Shown: piece after piece, positions 51,403 to 60,742 of the stretch
How the letters are laid out: the number at the start of each line of letters is the position of its first letter
How positions within the stretch are numbered: position 1 is the first letter of the stretch
Source of the DNA: Salinarimonas soli
Lineage (GTDB): Bacteria; Pseudomonadota; Alphaproteobacteria; Rhizobiales; Beijerinckiaceae
Assembly: GCF_008386575.1 (NCBI RefSeq)
Contig: NZ_VUOA01000006.1
Location: forward strand, 29,136 to 93,135
DNA length: 64,000 nucleotides
Reading direction: 5' to 3'
The notes under the pieces: model-generated
The model's database searches: none
What the model was told of the DNA's origin: nothing
Seen by the model: the letters and a program-made list of their open reading frames with translations, nothing else
Made by a program: the position numbers and the translations under genes

Positions 51403-51846
51403 CTAATCCGCAACCCCGTCGCGGCCCTGGATCGCCATGAGCGTGGCGGTGAGAAGCGCCACGGGCTTGCGCCGCCCAGCCGATTCGGCCTCGACCTCGG
51501 CTTGCGCCACCACGATGGAGCGCCCGGCCCGGACCACCCGCCCGGTGGCGAAGAGGCGCTCGCCGGCGGCGGGCGCGAGCAGGTTGATCTTGAACTCGAC
51601 CGTGAGCACGCCCGCCTCCGCCGGCATGACGGTGAGGCCCGCATAGCCCGCGGCCGAATCGGCGATGGATGACACGGCGCCCGCATGGACAAAGCCGTGC
51701 TGCTGCGACACGCGCGGCGTCACGTCGAGGACGATCTCGACCTCGCCGGGGCGGACGGTTGCAAGCCTCGCCCCGATGGTCTCCATCAGGCCCTGGCGGG
51801 CGAAGCTGCGGGCGACGCGCTCCGCAAAATCCGGGGTGCCCGGCAT
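51403..51846 (-). CDS. PaaI family thioesterase (hotdog fold)
   Basis: 147 aa. Hotdog-fold acyl-CoA thioesterase: QQHGFVHAGAVSSIADSAAGYAGLTVMP contains the HGG-like/Asp helix active-site region, then VLTVEFKINLLAPAAGERLFATGRVVRAGRSIVVAQAEVEAE. The ATG overlaps the dusA stop by one base (TGATG), so the two are coupled. The natural acyl-CoA is unknown. Confidence 0.88.
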   Translation of the reverse strand: MPGTPDFAERVARSFARQGLMETIGARLATVRPGEVEIVLDVTPRVSQQHGFVHAGAVSSIADSAAGYAGLTVMPAEAGVLTVEFKINLLAPAAGERLFATGRVVRAGRSIVVAQAEVEAESAGRRKPVALLTATLMAIQGRDGVAD

Positions 51847-52841
51847 CACGCCGCGTCCTCCAGGGCACCGCCCGCCCGGCGCACATGAGCGACCGCGTCG
51901 CTCAAGGTCTCGAGCCCCGCGCCTGGCCGCACGGCCTCGGTCGCGAGATGGCGCCGGAAGGCGCGGGCGCCGGGGCGGCCCGTGAACAGGCCGAGGATGT
52001 GGCGGGTCATGGAGGCGAGCCGCACGCCCTCCGCGAGGCGCGCCGCCACATAGGGCTCGAAGGCCTCCAACGCCGCGAACGCGTCCGCGTGCGGCGGCGC
52101 CTCGCCGAACAGCGCGTCGACCCCGAGCAGGATCTCCGGGTCGTGATAGGCCGCGCGCCCGACCATCACGCCGTCCACGTGGGCGAGCTGCTCGCGCACG
52201 TCCGCGATCGTCTTGATGCCGCCGTTGATCGCGATCGGCAGGCCCGGATGGGCGCGCTTGAGGCGGTGGACGCGGTCGTAGTCGAGGGGCGGGATGTCCC
52301 GGTTCTCCTTCGGCGACAGCCCCTGGAGCCAGGCCTTGCGGGCATGCACCACGAGCCCGTCGACGCCCGCTGCGATCACGGTCTCGGCAAGCCGCCCAAG
52401 CGCCTCCTCCGGGTCCTGCTCGTCGACCCCGATGCGGCACTTCACCGTGACCGGCACCGACACGGCCCGCTTCATCGCCGCCACGCCCTCGGCCACGAGG
52501 TCGGGCTCGCGCATGAGGCACGCCCCGAAGCGCCCGTCCTGCACCCGGTCGGACGGGCAGCCGACGTTGAGGTTCACCTCGTCGTAGCCGAACCCTTCCG
52601 CGATCCGCGCGGCCTGCGCCAGCTCGCGGGGATCCGACCCGCCGAGCTGCACGGCGAGGGGGTGCTCCTCGCCTGAGAACCCGAGCAGCCGCTCGCGCGG
52701 CCCATGGATCACGGCGCCTGTGGTGACCATCTCGGTATAGAGCCGCGCGCGCCGCGACAGCAGGCGATGGAAGAACCGGCAATGCCGGTCCGTCCAATCC
52801 ATCATCGGGGCGACGGAGAAGCGGATGTCCTGTGGCGTCAT
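51846..52841 (-). CDS. dusA: tRNA-dihydrouridine(20/20a) synthase
   Basis: 331-aa FMN enzyme. RFSVAPMMDWTDRHCRFFHRLLSRRARLYTEMVTTGAVIHG, QLGGSDPRELAQAARIAEGFGYDEVNLNVGCPSDRVQDGRFGACLM (catalytic Cys in NVGCPS), VTVKCRIGVDEQD, VHARKAWLQGLSPKENRDIPPLDYDRV and INGGI fit DusA exactly. It reduces uridines in the D-loop of tRNA. First gene of a two-gene unit with the PaaI thioesterase. Confidence 0.95.
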   Translation of the reverse strand: MTPQDIRFSVAPMMDWTDRHCRFFHRLLSRRARLYTEMVTTGAVIHGPRERLLGFSGEEHPLAVQLGGSDPRELAQAARIAEGFGYDEVNLNVGCPSDRVQDGRFGACLMREPDLVAEGVAAMKRAVSVPVTVKCRIGVDEQDPEEALGRLAETVIAAGVDGLVVHARKAWLQGLSPKENRDIPPLDYDRVHRLKRAHPGLPIAINGGIKTIADVREQLAHVDGVMVGRAAYHDPEILLGVDALFGEAPPHADAFAALEAFEPYVAARLAEGVRLASMTRHILGLFTGRPGARAFRRHLATEAVRPGAGLETLSDAVAHVRRAGGALEDAA

Positions 52842-52884
52842 GGGGGTGAAATAGTCCGCCCTGGGCTCACGCGCAAACCGCCCC

Positions 52885-53592
52885 TCAAGGCTCCACGCCC
52901 CGGCGCTTGAGGAAGGCGCGCATCTGTGTGATCTCGGTTTCCTGGGCCCTGATCACCTCCTCGGCGAGCCTGCGGGTCTCGGGCTCCTTGGAGTGCTCCA
53001 GCACCACCCGCGCCATCGCGACGGCGCTCTCATGGTGCGGGATCATGTTGCGCATGAAGTCCACCTCCACGTCGTTTGTGTAGCGGATGTCCATCTCCCG
53101 GTGCATGCGGGCATTGATATCGCGAAAGGCCGTGGTGGCGGGGGTATCGGGCTGCGTAGCGGCGGCGTTGGCGGGCGGCGTATGATGCATGCCGCCGTGC
53201 ATGCCGCCTTGGTCGGCGCCCTGGCTCCCGGGGCCCATCCGGCCGTGATCCATCGGCGCGGCCGGCCCGGCGGCGGGAGCCTGGCCCATCGGCATGCCCC
53301 CGTGCTGCATCTGCGCCATCGCACCGGGCGCGGGGGGCTGGCCCATGGGCATGGTGCCCATCATGCCCTGGCGCTGGTTGCCCATCATGCCGCCACAGCA
53401 CGAGCAGCCGCCCGCCGTGGACTGGCCGGGCTGCATCGTCCCGCACATCATGGCGCCAGGCTGCGCGCCTTGCGGGCGCGGGGTCGTCGGGCCGGCCTGG
53501 GGGGTGGCTTGAGGCTCGGCTGCCGGCGCCTGCGCGAGGGCTGGGCCGGGGAGAACCGTGAACGCCAGAAGGGCGAGAGCTGAGATCCGCAT
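52885..53592 (-). CDS. DUF305 metal-handling protein, Met/His/Cys-rich
   Basis: 235 aa. Signal peptide (about 1-20, ending ALAQ), then a long Met/Gly/His/Pro-rich stretch (about 40-150) with [34 protein letters not shown] and repeated HGG/MGQ units, typical of Cu(I)/Ag(I) binding. The C-terminal DUF305 (ferritin-like helical) domain carries [48 protein letters not shown]. Last gene of the metal-efflux operon. A periplasmic copper buffer is the likely role; DUF305 function is not proven. Confidence 0.82.
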   Translation of the reverse strand: MRISALALLAFTVLPGPALAQAPAAEPQATPQAGPTTPRPQGAQPGAMMCGTMQPGQSTAGGCSCCGGMMGNQRQGMMGTMPMGQPPAPGAMAQMQHGGMPMGQAPAAGPAAPMDHGRMGPGSQGADQGGMHGGMHHTPPANAAATQPDTPATTAFRDINARMHREMDIRYTNDVEVDFMRNMIPHHESAVAMARVVLEHSKEPETRRLAEEVIRAQETEITQMRAFLKRRGVEP

Positions 53593-53606
53593 GACAGGGC
53601 TCCTGA

Positions 53607-53981
53607 TTACGGGTTGACGAAGCGGGCCTGGACGGCGTGGCCGTCCGCCAGGGTGGCCGAGACCACCACGCGGGCGCCGCTTCCCAGGGGCTGGGCGAGC
53701 GCGCCTACGAGCCGGTTGGGCTCGGCGGGCTGGAGGGGAACGGTGACGGTCTTGCCGCCGTCCTGGACGAGGGCGCGGGCGCCCTTCGTGCCCGCCGAGG
53801 CGAGCGGCTTGTCGGAGGCGTCCGAGAGGAACAGGACGAGCTCGGCGCCCCTGGCGATCATCTCGACGTGATGGCCGGCGGCGTCCACCACCGGGCCGCC
53901 ATTGGGGCCCTTCGCCATCTCGTGCGCCAGCGCTACGCCGGACGCGAGGCTCAAGGCCAGGGTGAGAACGAGGTGCTTCAT
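53607..53981 (-). CDS. Periplasmic hypothetical protein of the metal-efflux operon
   Basis: 124 aa with a signal peptide ([19 protein letters not shown]). The mature protein begins [53 protein letters not shown], a beta-rich domain with a His cluster at its start. Similar small proteins accompany czc/cus-type RND operons. It lies between the RND pump and the DUF305 gene with short gaps (25 and 14 bp). Possibly a periplasmic metal chaperone; inferred from context only. Confidence 0.72.
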   Translation of the reverse strand: MKHLVLTLALSLASGVALAHEMAKGPNGGPVVDAAGHHVEMIARGAELVLFLSDASDKPLASAGTKGARALVQDGGKTVTVPLQPAEPNRLVGALAQPLGSGARVVVSATLADGHAVQARFVNP

Positions 53982-54006
53982 TGGGGGTGTCTCCCTTGTC
54001 GATGCA

Positions 54007-57000
54007 TCAGAAGGCTTCCGCCGGGGCGAGCGCCCCTCCCCGGCCCGCGCGCGCCGCGAGGATGCGCTCCAGAGGCTTGCGGCCGAAGGCGAGGAACAGG
54101 ACGGGGGTGAGGAAGGTGTCGAGCAGGGTGGCCGAGACGAGGCCGCCGAAGATCGTCACCGCGACTGGATGCAGGATCTCGCGCCCCGGCTGGTCGGCAC
54201 CGAACAGGAGCGGCACGAGGGCGAGCCCCGCCGAGAGCGCCGTCATGAGCACCGGCGTCAGGCGCTCCAGGCTGCCCCGGATCACGAGATCGCGCCCGAA
54301 GCGCTCGCCCTCGAACAGCACGAGGTTGATGTAGTGGCTGATCTTCAGGATGCCGTTGCGGGCCGAGATGCCGGCGAGCGTGATGAAGCCCACCATGCTG
54401 GCAACCGAGAGCGGCTGCCCCGCGAGCCAGAGCGCGATCACGCTGCCGATGAGGGCGAGCGGGATGTTGCCCATGACGATGAGGGACAGGGCCAACGACC
54501 CGTAGCGGGTGTAGAGCACGACGAAGATCATCGCGAGGGACACCATCGCCAGGAGCCCGATCCGGACCGTCGCCTCCTCCTGCGCCTGGAACGTGCCCTC
54601 CAGCCGGGTGACGTAGCCCTGCGGCAGGGCGGTCTCGGCGACGATGCGGCGGATGTCGGCGATGATGGCCGTCATGTCCCGCTCCCCGTCCGTGTTGCCG
54701 TAGACAGCGATGCGGCGTGCTCCGTTCTCGCGCTGGATCTGGTTGGGGCCGTCCGTCTCCGCGACGGCCGCGATCATGCGCAGCGGCACGTGTCCCGTGG
54801 GGGTCGCGACGAGCAGGTCCTCCAGGCCCGTCGTGGAGCGGTTCTGGTCGGACAGGCGCATCACCACGTCGAAGCGGCGGTTGCCCTCCACGATCTGCGA
54901 CACCGTGCGCCCGTTGGACAGGGTGCCCAGCGCCTGCGTCACGGCCGCCGGCGTGAGCCCATAGAGCGCCGCCTTCTCGTAGTCGACGTCGATGCGCAGC
55001 TGCGGGATGCGCACGAGCTTCTCGACCTGGAGGTCGACGAGGCCCGGCACCGCCGAGAGGCGCTCGCGCAGCGTCTCGGCCAACGTGCGGATCGTGTCGA
55101 GATCCTCGCCATAAACCTTCAGCGCGATCTGGGCCCGCACGCCCGAGAGCATGTGGTCGAGGCGGTGGCCGATGGGCTGGCCGATATTGACGGAGACCGG
55201 CAGCATGGAGAGCGCCGCCCGGATGTCGGCATAGACCGCTTCCTTCGTACGCTCGGAGCGGTGCAGGTCGATGTCGAGCTCCGACGAGTGGACGCCTTCC
55301 GCGTGCTCGTCGAGCTCCGCCCGGCCCGTGCGCCGCCCCACCGACTTCACCTCCGGCACCCCGAGCACGAGGCGCTCCGCGAGGAGCCCGAGGCGGTGGC
55401 TCTCGGCCAGGGCGATGCCGGGATTGTACTGGAGGGAGACCACGAGGGTGCCCTCGTTGAAGGGCGGCAGGAAGGTGCGCGGCAGGAGCGTGGCGGCATA
55501 GACCGCCCCGCCGATCCCGAGCGCCACGACGGCGAACAGGGCGCCGCGCCGGTCGAACGCCCAGCGCAGCAGCGCCGCGTTGCCGCGTTTCAGATGCCGC
55601 ACAAGGGGGCTGTCGGGCTGGTGCGCCTTCGTGCCTTTCGACAGGAGATAGTAGGACAGCACCGGCGTCACCGTGATCGAGACCACGAGCGAGGCGAGGA
55701 TCGAGACGATGTAGGCGATGCCGAGCGGCGCGAACAGGCGCCCCTCGATGCCCGACAGGGCGAAGAGCGGGATGAACACGAGGACGATGATCATCGTCGC
55801 GTAGACGATCCCGGAGCGCACCTCCTGCGAGGCGAGCGCGATCACCTCCAGGACGGGGCGCGGATCGGGCCGCTCCCGGTTCTCCTTGAGGCGGCGCAGG
55901 ATGTTTTCGACGTCCACCACGGCGTCGTCGACGAGCTCGCCGATCGCGATGGCAAGCCCGCCCAGCGTCATCGTGTTGATGCTGAGCCCGAAGAGGTGGA
56001 ACACGAGCACCGTCGCGAGGATCGAGATCGGGATCGCGGTGAGCGAGATCGCGGTGGCCCGCACGTTCATGAGGAACAGGACGAGGATCACCGCCACCAC
56101 GGCGGCGGCCTCCATGAGCACCTGCTTCACGTTGCCCACCGACGTCTCGATGAACGTCGCCTGCCGGAACTGCACGTTGGTGGCCGAGACGCCGGGGGGC
56201 AGGGTCTTCTGGATCTCCGCGAGCGCCCCTTCCACCTTGCGGGTCAGCGACACGGTGTCGGCGTCGGGCTGCTTCTGGACGCCGACGATCACGGCGGGAC
56301 GCCCCTGGAAGCCCGCGTCGCCCCGCTTCACCCGGGGCGCAAACTCCACCTGCGCCACCTGATGGAGCAGGATGGGCTGGCCCAGGCGGTGGATCACCAC
56401 CGTGTTGCGTAGGTCCTCCAGGCGGCGGGTGAGGCCCACGTTGCGGATGAGATATTCGCGCCCGTGCTGGTCGACGAAGCCGCCGCCCGTATTGGTGCCG
56501 AAGCGCGTGACCGCGGCCTCGATCTGCTCGTGGGTGACGTCGAGGGCCTGGAGCGCCGCGAGGTTCGGCGTCACCCGGTACTGGCGCACCTCGCCGCCGA
56601 TGGGGATCACCTGCGAGACGCCCGCGATGTTGAGAAGCTGCGGCCGGATCGTGAAGTCGGCGATCTCGCGTACCTCCATCGGCGAGGCGGTCTCGGCGGT
56701 GATCGCGATGAGCATGATCTCGCCCATGATCGAGGTCACCGGCCCCATCTGCGGGCTCACCCCGCGCGGCATCGCCTCCCGCACGAGCGCCAGGCGCTCG
56801 GCCACGAGCTGGCGCGAGCGGTAGATGTCGGTGCCCCAGTCGAACTCGACATAGACGATGGAGAGGCCGACGCCCGAGACCGAGCGCACCCGCAGCACGC
56901 CGGGCATGCCGTTCATGGCGGTCTCGAGCGGGTAGGTGACGAGCTGCTCGACCTCCTGGGGCGCGAGCCCCTCGGCCTCCGTCATGAGGGTGACGGTGGG

Positions 57001-57132
57001 GCGGTTGAGATCGGGGAAGACGTCCACGGGCACGCGCGGGAGCACGTAGGCGCCGTAGGCCATGAGCACCATCGCGGCCATGAGGACGAAGAGACGATGG
57101 CGCAGGCTCGCCGAGACCAGGAGGTTGAACAT
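54007..57132 (-). CDS. CusA/CzcA-family heavy-metal efflux RND pump
   Basis: 1041-aa inner-membrane resistance-nodulation-division transporter of the heavy-metal (HME) class. The N-terminal FPDLNRPTVTLMTEAEGLAPQEVEQLVTYPLETAMNGMPGV, the TM4 proton-relay segment GLAIAIGELVDDAVVDVENILRRLKENR and RVPVD/IEGRLFAPLGIAYIVSILASLVVSITVTPVLSYYLL match HME pumps; two periplasmic porter regions and about 12 helices are present. Metal (Cu/Ag or Co/Zn/Cd/Ni) cannot be fixed from sequence alone, but the Met-rich DUF305 partner hints at Cu/Ag. It ends 25 bp before the small periplasmic gene and starts 7 bp after the adaptor gene. Confidence 0.92.
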   Translation of the reverse strand: MFNLLVSASLRHRLFVLMAAMVLMAYGAYVLPRVPVDVFPDLNRPTVTLMTEAEGLAPQEVEQLVTYPLETAMNGMPGVLRVRSVSGVGLSIVYVEFDWGTDIYRSRQLVAERLALVREAMPRGVSPQMGPVTSIMGEIMLIAITAETASPMEVREIADFTIRPQLLNIAGVSQVIPIGGEVRQYRVTPNLAALQALDVTHEQIEAAVTRFGTNTGGGFVDQHGREYLIRNVGLTRRLEDLRNTVVIHRLGQPILLHQVAQVEFAPRVKRGDAGFQGRPAVIVGVQKQPDADTVSLTRKVEGALAEIQKTLPPGVSATNVQFRQATFIETSVGNVKQVLMEAAAVVAVILVLFLMNVRATAISLTAIPISILATVLVFHLFGLSINTMTLGGLAIAIGELVDDAVVDVENILRRLKENRERPDPRPVLEVIALASQEVRSGIVYATMIIVLVFIPLFALSGIEGRLFAPLGIAYIVSILASLVVSITVTPVLSYYLLSKGTKAHQPDSPLVRHLKRGNAALLRWAFDRRGALFAVVALGIGGAVYAATLLPRTFLPPFNEGTLVVSLQYNPGIALAESHRLGLLAERLVLGVPEVKSVGRRTGRAELDEHAEGVHSSELDIDLHRSERTKEAVYADIRAALSMLPVSVNIGQPIGHRLDHMLSGVRAQIALKVYGEDLDTIRTLAETLRERLSAVPGLVDLQVEKLVRIPQLRIDVDYEKAALYGLTPAAVTQALGTLSNGRTVSQIVEGNRRFDVVMRLSDQNRSTTGLEDLLVATPTGHVPLRMIAAVAETDGPNQIQRENGARRIAVYGNTDGERDMTAIIADIRRIVAETALPQGYVTRLEGTFQAQEEATVRIGLLAMVSLAMIFVVLYTRYGSLALSLIVMGNIPLALIGSVIALWLAGQPLSVASMVGFITLAGISARNGILKISHYINLVLFEGERFGRDLVIRGSLERLTPVLMTALSAGLALVPLLFGADQPGREILHPVAVTIFGGLVSATLLDTFLTPVLFLAFGRKPLERILAARAGRGGALAPAEAF

Positions 57133-57139
57133 GGCGCCC

Positions 57140-58837
57140 TCACCGGATCTGGTTGATGAGGCCGGCGCCGCGGATCACGATCCGCTCGCCCTCGCCGAGC
57201 CCGGCCCGCACCACGACGCGGGTGGCGTCGAAGGGCTCGGTCCGCACCGCCCGCGCCTCGAAGCGCTCCGGATCGGTGTAGCGCCAGACCACCGCGTCGC
57301 CGCTGCCCGAGCGGACGATCGCGTCGCGGGGAAGGATGATCCCCGTGACGGGCGCCCCGTTGCGGGCCGTGACCGTGACGGGCTGGCCCACCCCGAGGTT
57401 GGCAGGCGGGTCCTCGATCGCGAACTGGACCACGGTGGCCTGCTGCTGGAGAGCGCGGCCGAAGCCCTGGAAGGCGAGCCGCAGGGGCGTGCCGTCGGCG
57501 GCCGCGGCGCTCGCCGCCGTGACCCCGGCCGGATCGACCTCGCCGTAGACGAGGGCCTCGATCCACAGGCCCTTGGGATCGAGGATCTGGAACACGACGT
57601 CCTGCGAGGCGACCACCTGCCCTGCCACCACGCGGGCGCCGGAGATCACCCCGTCGATGGGCGCGCGCAGGACCTCCGGCTCGATCCGGGTCTGGCGGAC
57701 GATCTCCCGGCGGCGCCTCAGGCCTGCGAGCTCCGTCTCGGCGTCGGTGAGCTGGCTCGGGGGCGCGATGCCCCGGTCGGCCAGCTGACGGAAGCGCTGG
57801 AGCTTGGCCTCCACCATGGCGATCTGCTGCTCGATCTCGCCCGTGCGCTCGGAGATGGTGGTCCGGTCGGCCTGCGCGACGGCGCCCTCCACCAGGGCCA
57901 GGACGTCGCCGCGCTTGACGGCCTGCCCGAGGCGCGGCAGCCCCGTCTCGGGCGGCAGGATGCGGCCGCCATTGATGCTCTGGACGAGCCCGGAGCGGTT
58001 CGGGTCGGCGATCACGCGGCCGATGAGGTTGATGCCGCGCTGCGCCGCCTCGGGCCTGGTGATCGTGGTGCGCACCTCGAGGAGGCGCTGGCTGGGCTTG
58101 GGCAGGAACACCGTGCCGTCGGACAGGCGGCGCGGGGTATCGCCGGCGGGAAAGGCCGCCTTCGCCTCCGAGCCGTGATCGTGGCCCTCGTGCGCGAAGG
58201 CGTAGGCGGTGGAGGCGACGAGCACGATGAGGGCGAGGCCGGCCGCGGGTGCGAGCTTGCCCCGGCTTCGCGCCGCGAGCCCGAGGACGAAGCCCAGGGC
58301 AAGCGCGAGGCCCGCCAGGACGAAGGGCGCCGGGATGTCGCGGTTGGCAAGCCGCAGGTTCGGCATCGCCGCGAGGCCCTCCAGCGCCGACGCGCGTGGG
58401 GCAGCAGGCGCGGCCGCCACGGGCTTGCGGGGCAGCTCCAGCGTCCCGATCAGGAGATCGTCGCCCGCCGGCCCTGTGATCGAGAAGACGAGCTCCAGCG
58501 GCCCCTCGCCGGCGAGCTTCGCGGACGCGACCGTGTAGGTGCCGTCGGGCGCGGGCGCCGCCTCCACCTCCTCGTCGCCCAGCGTGACGGCGATGCGGGC
58601 GTCGGTGATGGGCTCGTTCGTGGCGAAGCGGTCGAGATACACCGCGAGCCGGCCGCCGCGCAGGATGCCGACGAGCTCGAAGGCGTCGGAATGAACCGCG
58701 GCCCGCGGGCTCGACGCCGCGGGAGCCGCCGGCACGGGCGCGCCGTGGTCGTGCCCCTCATGGGCGAACGAGGGGGGTGCGGACGGGGCGAGAAGGCAGA
58801 GGCCGAGGGCCAGCGCCTGGAGGAGACGGGACAGCAT
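57140..58837 (-). CDS. RND efflux periplasmic adaptor with N-terminal extension
   Basis: 565 aa, about 150 longer than usual CusB/CzcB. A signal sequence ends near SFAHEGHDHG. An N-terminal beta-domain (about 40-170) is followed by two hydrophobic helices (about 188-208 and 217-236) and a second HEGHDHG motif, and only then comes the membrane-fusion protein core: lipoyl/barrel-sandwich halves around a coiled coil (TISERTGEIEQQIAMVEAKLQRFRQLADRGIAPPSQLTDAETELAGLRRRREIV), then VLRAPIDGVISGARVVAGQVV and the beta-barrel. The His-Asp motifs probably bind metal. Operon partner of the pump gene 7 bp downstream. Confidence 0.88.
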   Translation of the reverse strand: MLSRLLQALALGLCLLAPSAPPSFAHEGHDHGAPVPAAPAASSPRAAVHSDAFELVGILRGGRLAVYLDRFATNEPITDARIAVTLGDEEVEAAPAPDGTYTVASAKLAGEGPLELVFSITGPAGDDLLIGTLELPRKPVAAAPAAPRASALEGLAAMPNLRLANRDIPAPFVLAGLALALGFVLGLAARSRGKLAPAAGLALIVLVASTAYAFAHEGHDHGSEAKAAFPAGDTPRRLSDGTVFLPKPSQRLLEVRTTITRPEAAQRGINLIGRVIADPNRSGLVQSINGGRILPPETGLPRLGQAVKRGDVLALVEGAVAQADRTTISERTGEIEQQIAMVEAKLQRFRQLADRGIAPPSQLTDAETELAGLRRRREIVRQTRIEPEVLRAPIDGVISGARVVAGQVVASQDVVFQILDPKGLWIEALVYGEVDPAGVTAASAAAADGTPLRLAFQGFGRALQQQATVVQFAIEDPPANLGVGQPVTVTARNGAPVTGIILPRDAIVRSGSGDAVVWRYTDPERFEARAVRTEPFDATRVVVRAGLGEGERIVIRGAGLINQIR

Positions 58838-58897
58838 GGGGGAACCCGGAACGAGAGCACGGCATCGCGAGCGACGCGGCCTCGTGACCGGTCGCCC

Positions 58898-59488
58898 CTA
58901 GGCGGCGATGTCGGTGGTTCGCGGCGGCCTTATCAGGCCGCCCGGCTCGACGCCGGGGTCGAGGCGCGACACGCCCTCGCCGATCCGCTCCGGGACCATG
59001 GGGGCGGAGCCCGTGTCGGGCGCGACGGGGGCGAGCACCAGGGCGCACAGGCCCGTGCAGCAGGGCGAGCCCTTGCCGTCGCCCTTGCTGTCGGCCTTGG
59101 CGCCCGAGCCGTCGTCAGGCGCCGCATGGGCGTGATGGTGCCCATGGCCGTGGTCATCCCCGTCATGGTGGGCATGATGAGCGCTCGCGGCGCAGTCGAT
59201 CGAGACCTGCCCTCCCGTATGGTGCGCCGCCAGCGCGCCCCCATGGAGCACGAACGACGTCACGGCCACGAGCATGAGGCTCGCGACGAGACGGCGAAGG
59301 TGGGTCCAGGCACGGATCAAGCGGGCATCCGGGGTTCGGTCGAGCGCGCGACGACGGGCCGTTTCCAGCCCGCCGGCGCGGGTGGAGACATGGCGCGGGC
59401 GCCGGGCCCCGTCAAGGAGGGGCGATCCGGGGTCTCGGAACAGCCTTGCCAAATGGGATCCGCCGATGCGACCTCTTCGGCCGTTCAT
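58898..59488 (-). CDS. His-rich secreted protein at head of the metal operon
   Basis: The frame is 196 aa from ATG 59488, but a signal peptide core (LRRLVASLMLVAVTSFVLHGGALA) lies at residues 64-87, so the real start is probably a TTG at 59320 or an ATG at 59275. The mature part has AHHTGGQVSIDCAASAHHAHHDGDDHGHGHHHAHAAPDD, then CCTGLCALVLAP and a Pro/Val tail. The poly-His segment is a clear metal-binding stretch. It lies 60 bp upstream of the adaptor gene on the same strand and probably starts the operon. Function unknown; similar proteins head other copper/zinc operons. Confidence 0.6.
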   Translation of the reverse strand: MNGRRGRIGGSHLARLFRDPGSPLLDGARRPRHVSTRAGGLETARRRALDRTPDARLIRAWTHLRRLVASLMLVAVTSFVLHGGALAAHHTGGQVSIDCAASAHHAHHDGDDHGHGHHHAHAAPDDGSGAKADSKGDGKGSPCCTGLCALVLAPVAPDTGSAPMVPERIGEGVSRLDPGVEPGGLIRPPRTTDIAA

Positions 59489-59502
59489 GGCTGGCCGGCC
59501 CC

Positions 59503-60738
59503 ATGCAGATCTCGATCCAGACCCTCGGCACCCGGGGTGACGTGCAGCCCTATCTCGCGCTGGGTCTCGGTCTGGCGCGGGCAGGCCACGACGTGGTGCT
59601 CGCCGCCCCGGCTCGGTTCGAGGCTTTCGTGATGGGTCACGGTCTCGCCTTCGCGCCGCTGCCAGACGATCTCCTCGACCTCATGGACGCGCCCGAGGGC
59701 CGCGCCGCCATGGCGGGGCGCGTGAACCCCCTCGCCATGACGCGCCTCGTCCGGCGCATCAGGCCGATGATGCGGGGCCTGTTCGAGGCGCAATGGGCCG
59801 CGGCGGGGGGCGCGGAGGCGATCCTCTACCATCCGAAGGCCGTCGCGAGCACGGCCATCGCCGAGCGGCTGCGGATCCCGGCGCTCCTCGGCTTCCCGCT
59901 GCCGGGCATGACCCCGACGCGCGCCTTCCCGAGCCCGATGCTGCCCTTCGCCGATCTCGGCCCCCTCAACGCGCTCAGCCACCGCCTCTTCCTGCGCTAC
60001 GGCGACCGCCTGTTCGCCAAGCCCCTGGCGCGCTTTCGCGAAGAGGTGCTCGGATTGAGCGGGCCTGCGGGGCCCGGTGCCGTGCCGGTGGCGCGGCTTT
60101 ACGGGGTGAGCCCCGTCGTGGTGCCCCGGCCCGGCGACTGGGACGCGGACTCGCACCTCACAGGCTATTGGTTCCTCGACGAAGCGCCCGGCTGGCGCCC
60201 GGATCCGGCCCTGGCGGCCTTCCTGGAGGCAGGCCCGGCGCTGGTCTATGTGGGTTTCGGCAGCATCCCCTCCCTCGACCCCGCCGCGACGACCGCCCTT
60301 GTGATCGAGGCCCTGGCGCGAGCGGGCTTGCGCGGCGTCCTCGCGACCGGCTGGGGCGGGCTGGCGCAGGCGGACGCCGCCCACGTCCACATGCTCGACG
60401 CGGCGCCCCATGCGGGGCTGTTCCCGCTCATGGCGGCGGTGGTTCACCACGGGGGCGCGGGCACCACGGCGGCGGGCCTGCGTGCCGGACGGCCGAGCCT
60501 GATCCTGCCGTTCTTCGGCGACCAGCCGTTCTGGGGCCGGCAGGTCGCGCGCCTCGGCGCCGGCCCGGCTCCGATCCCGCAGGCGGGGCTCACGGTCGAG
60601 AACCTGGCCCGGGCTTTGGGCGAGGTGGCCCGCGACCCGGGGATGGCGCGCCGCGCCGGGGCCATCGGCGTGCGCGTCCGGGCCGAGGACGGCGTCGGCC
60701 GCGCGGTCGCGCTGATCGAGCGCTACGCGGCGCGCTGA
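59503..60738 (+). CDS. Glycosyltransferase (UGT/GT1, MurG-like fold)
   Basis: 411 aa. GT-B fold: N-terminal acceptor domain starts ISIQTLGTRGDVQPYLALGLGLARAGHDVVLAAPARFEAFV, typical of sterol- and macrolide-type UDP-glycosyltransferases; C-terminal donor domain has PALVYVGFGSIPSLDP and the signature HHGGAGTTAAGLRAGRPSLILPFFGDQPFWGRQVARLGAGP. Probable glycosylation of a lipid or small hydrophobic molecule; donor and acceptor unknown. The start at 59503 is favoured because MQISIQTLGTRGDV matches homologues; the upstream frame is not coding. Divergent from the metal operon. Confidence 0.88.
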   Translation: MQISIQTLGTRGDVQPYLALGLGLARAGHDVVLAAPARFEAFVMGHGLAFAPLPDDLLDLMDAPEGRAAMAGRVNPLAMTRLVRRIRPMMRGLFEAQWAAAGGAEAILYHPKAVASTAIAERLRIPALLGFPLPGMTPTRAFPSPMLPFADLGPLNALSHRLFLRYGDRLFAKPLARFREEVLGLSGPAGPGAVPVARLYGVSPVVVPRPGDWDADSHLTGYWFLDEAPGWRPDPALAAFLEAGPALVYVGFGSIPSLDPAATTALVIEALARAGLRGVLATGWGGLAQADAAHVHMLDAAPHAGLFPLMAAVVHHGGAGTTAAGLRAGRPSLILPFFGDQPFWGRQVARLGAGPAPIPQAGLTVENLARALGEVARDPGMARRAGAIGVRVRAEDGVGRAVALIERYAAR

Positions 60739-60742
60739 CCCG

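Noticed and set aside
53902-56412. An 836-codon plus-strand frame opposite the RND pump gene.
   Set aside because: Same reason: repetitive Arg/Asp/His-rich translation with no family features, while the minus strand encodes an intact pump.
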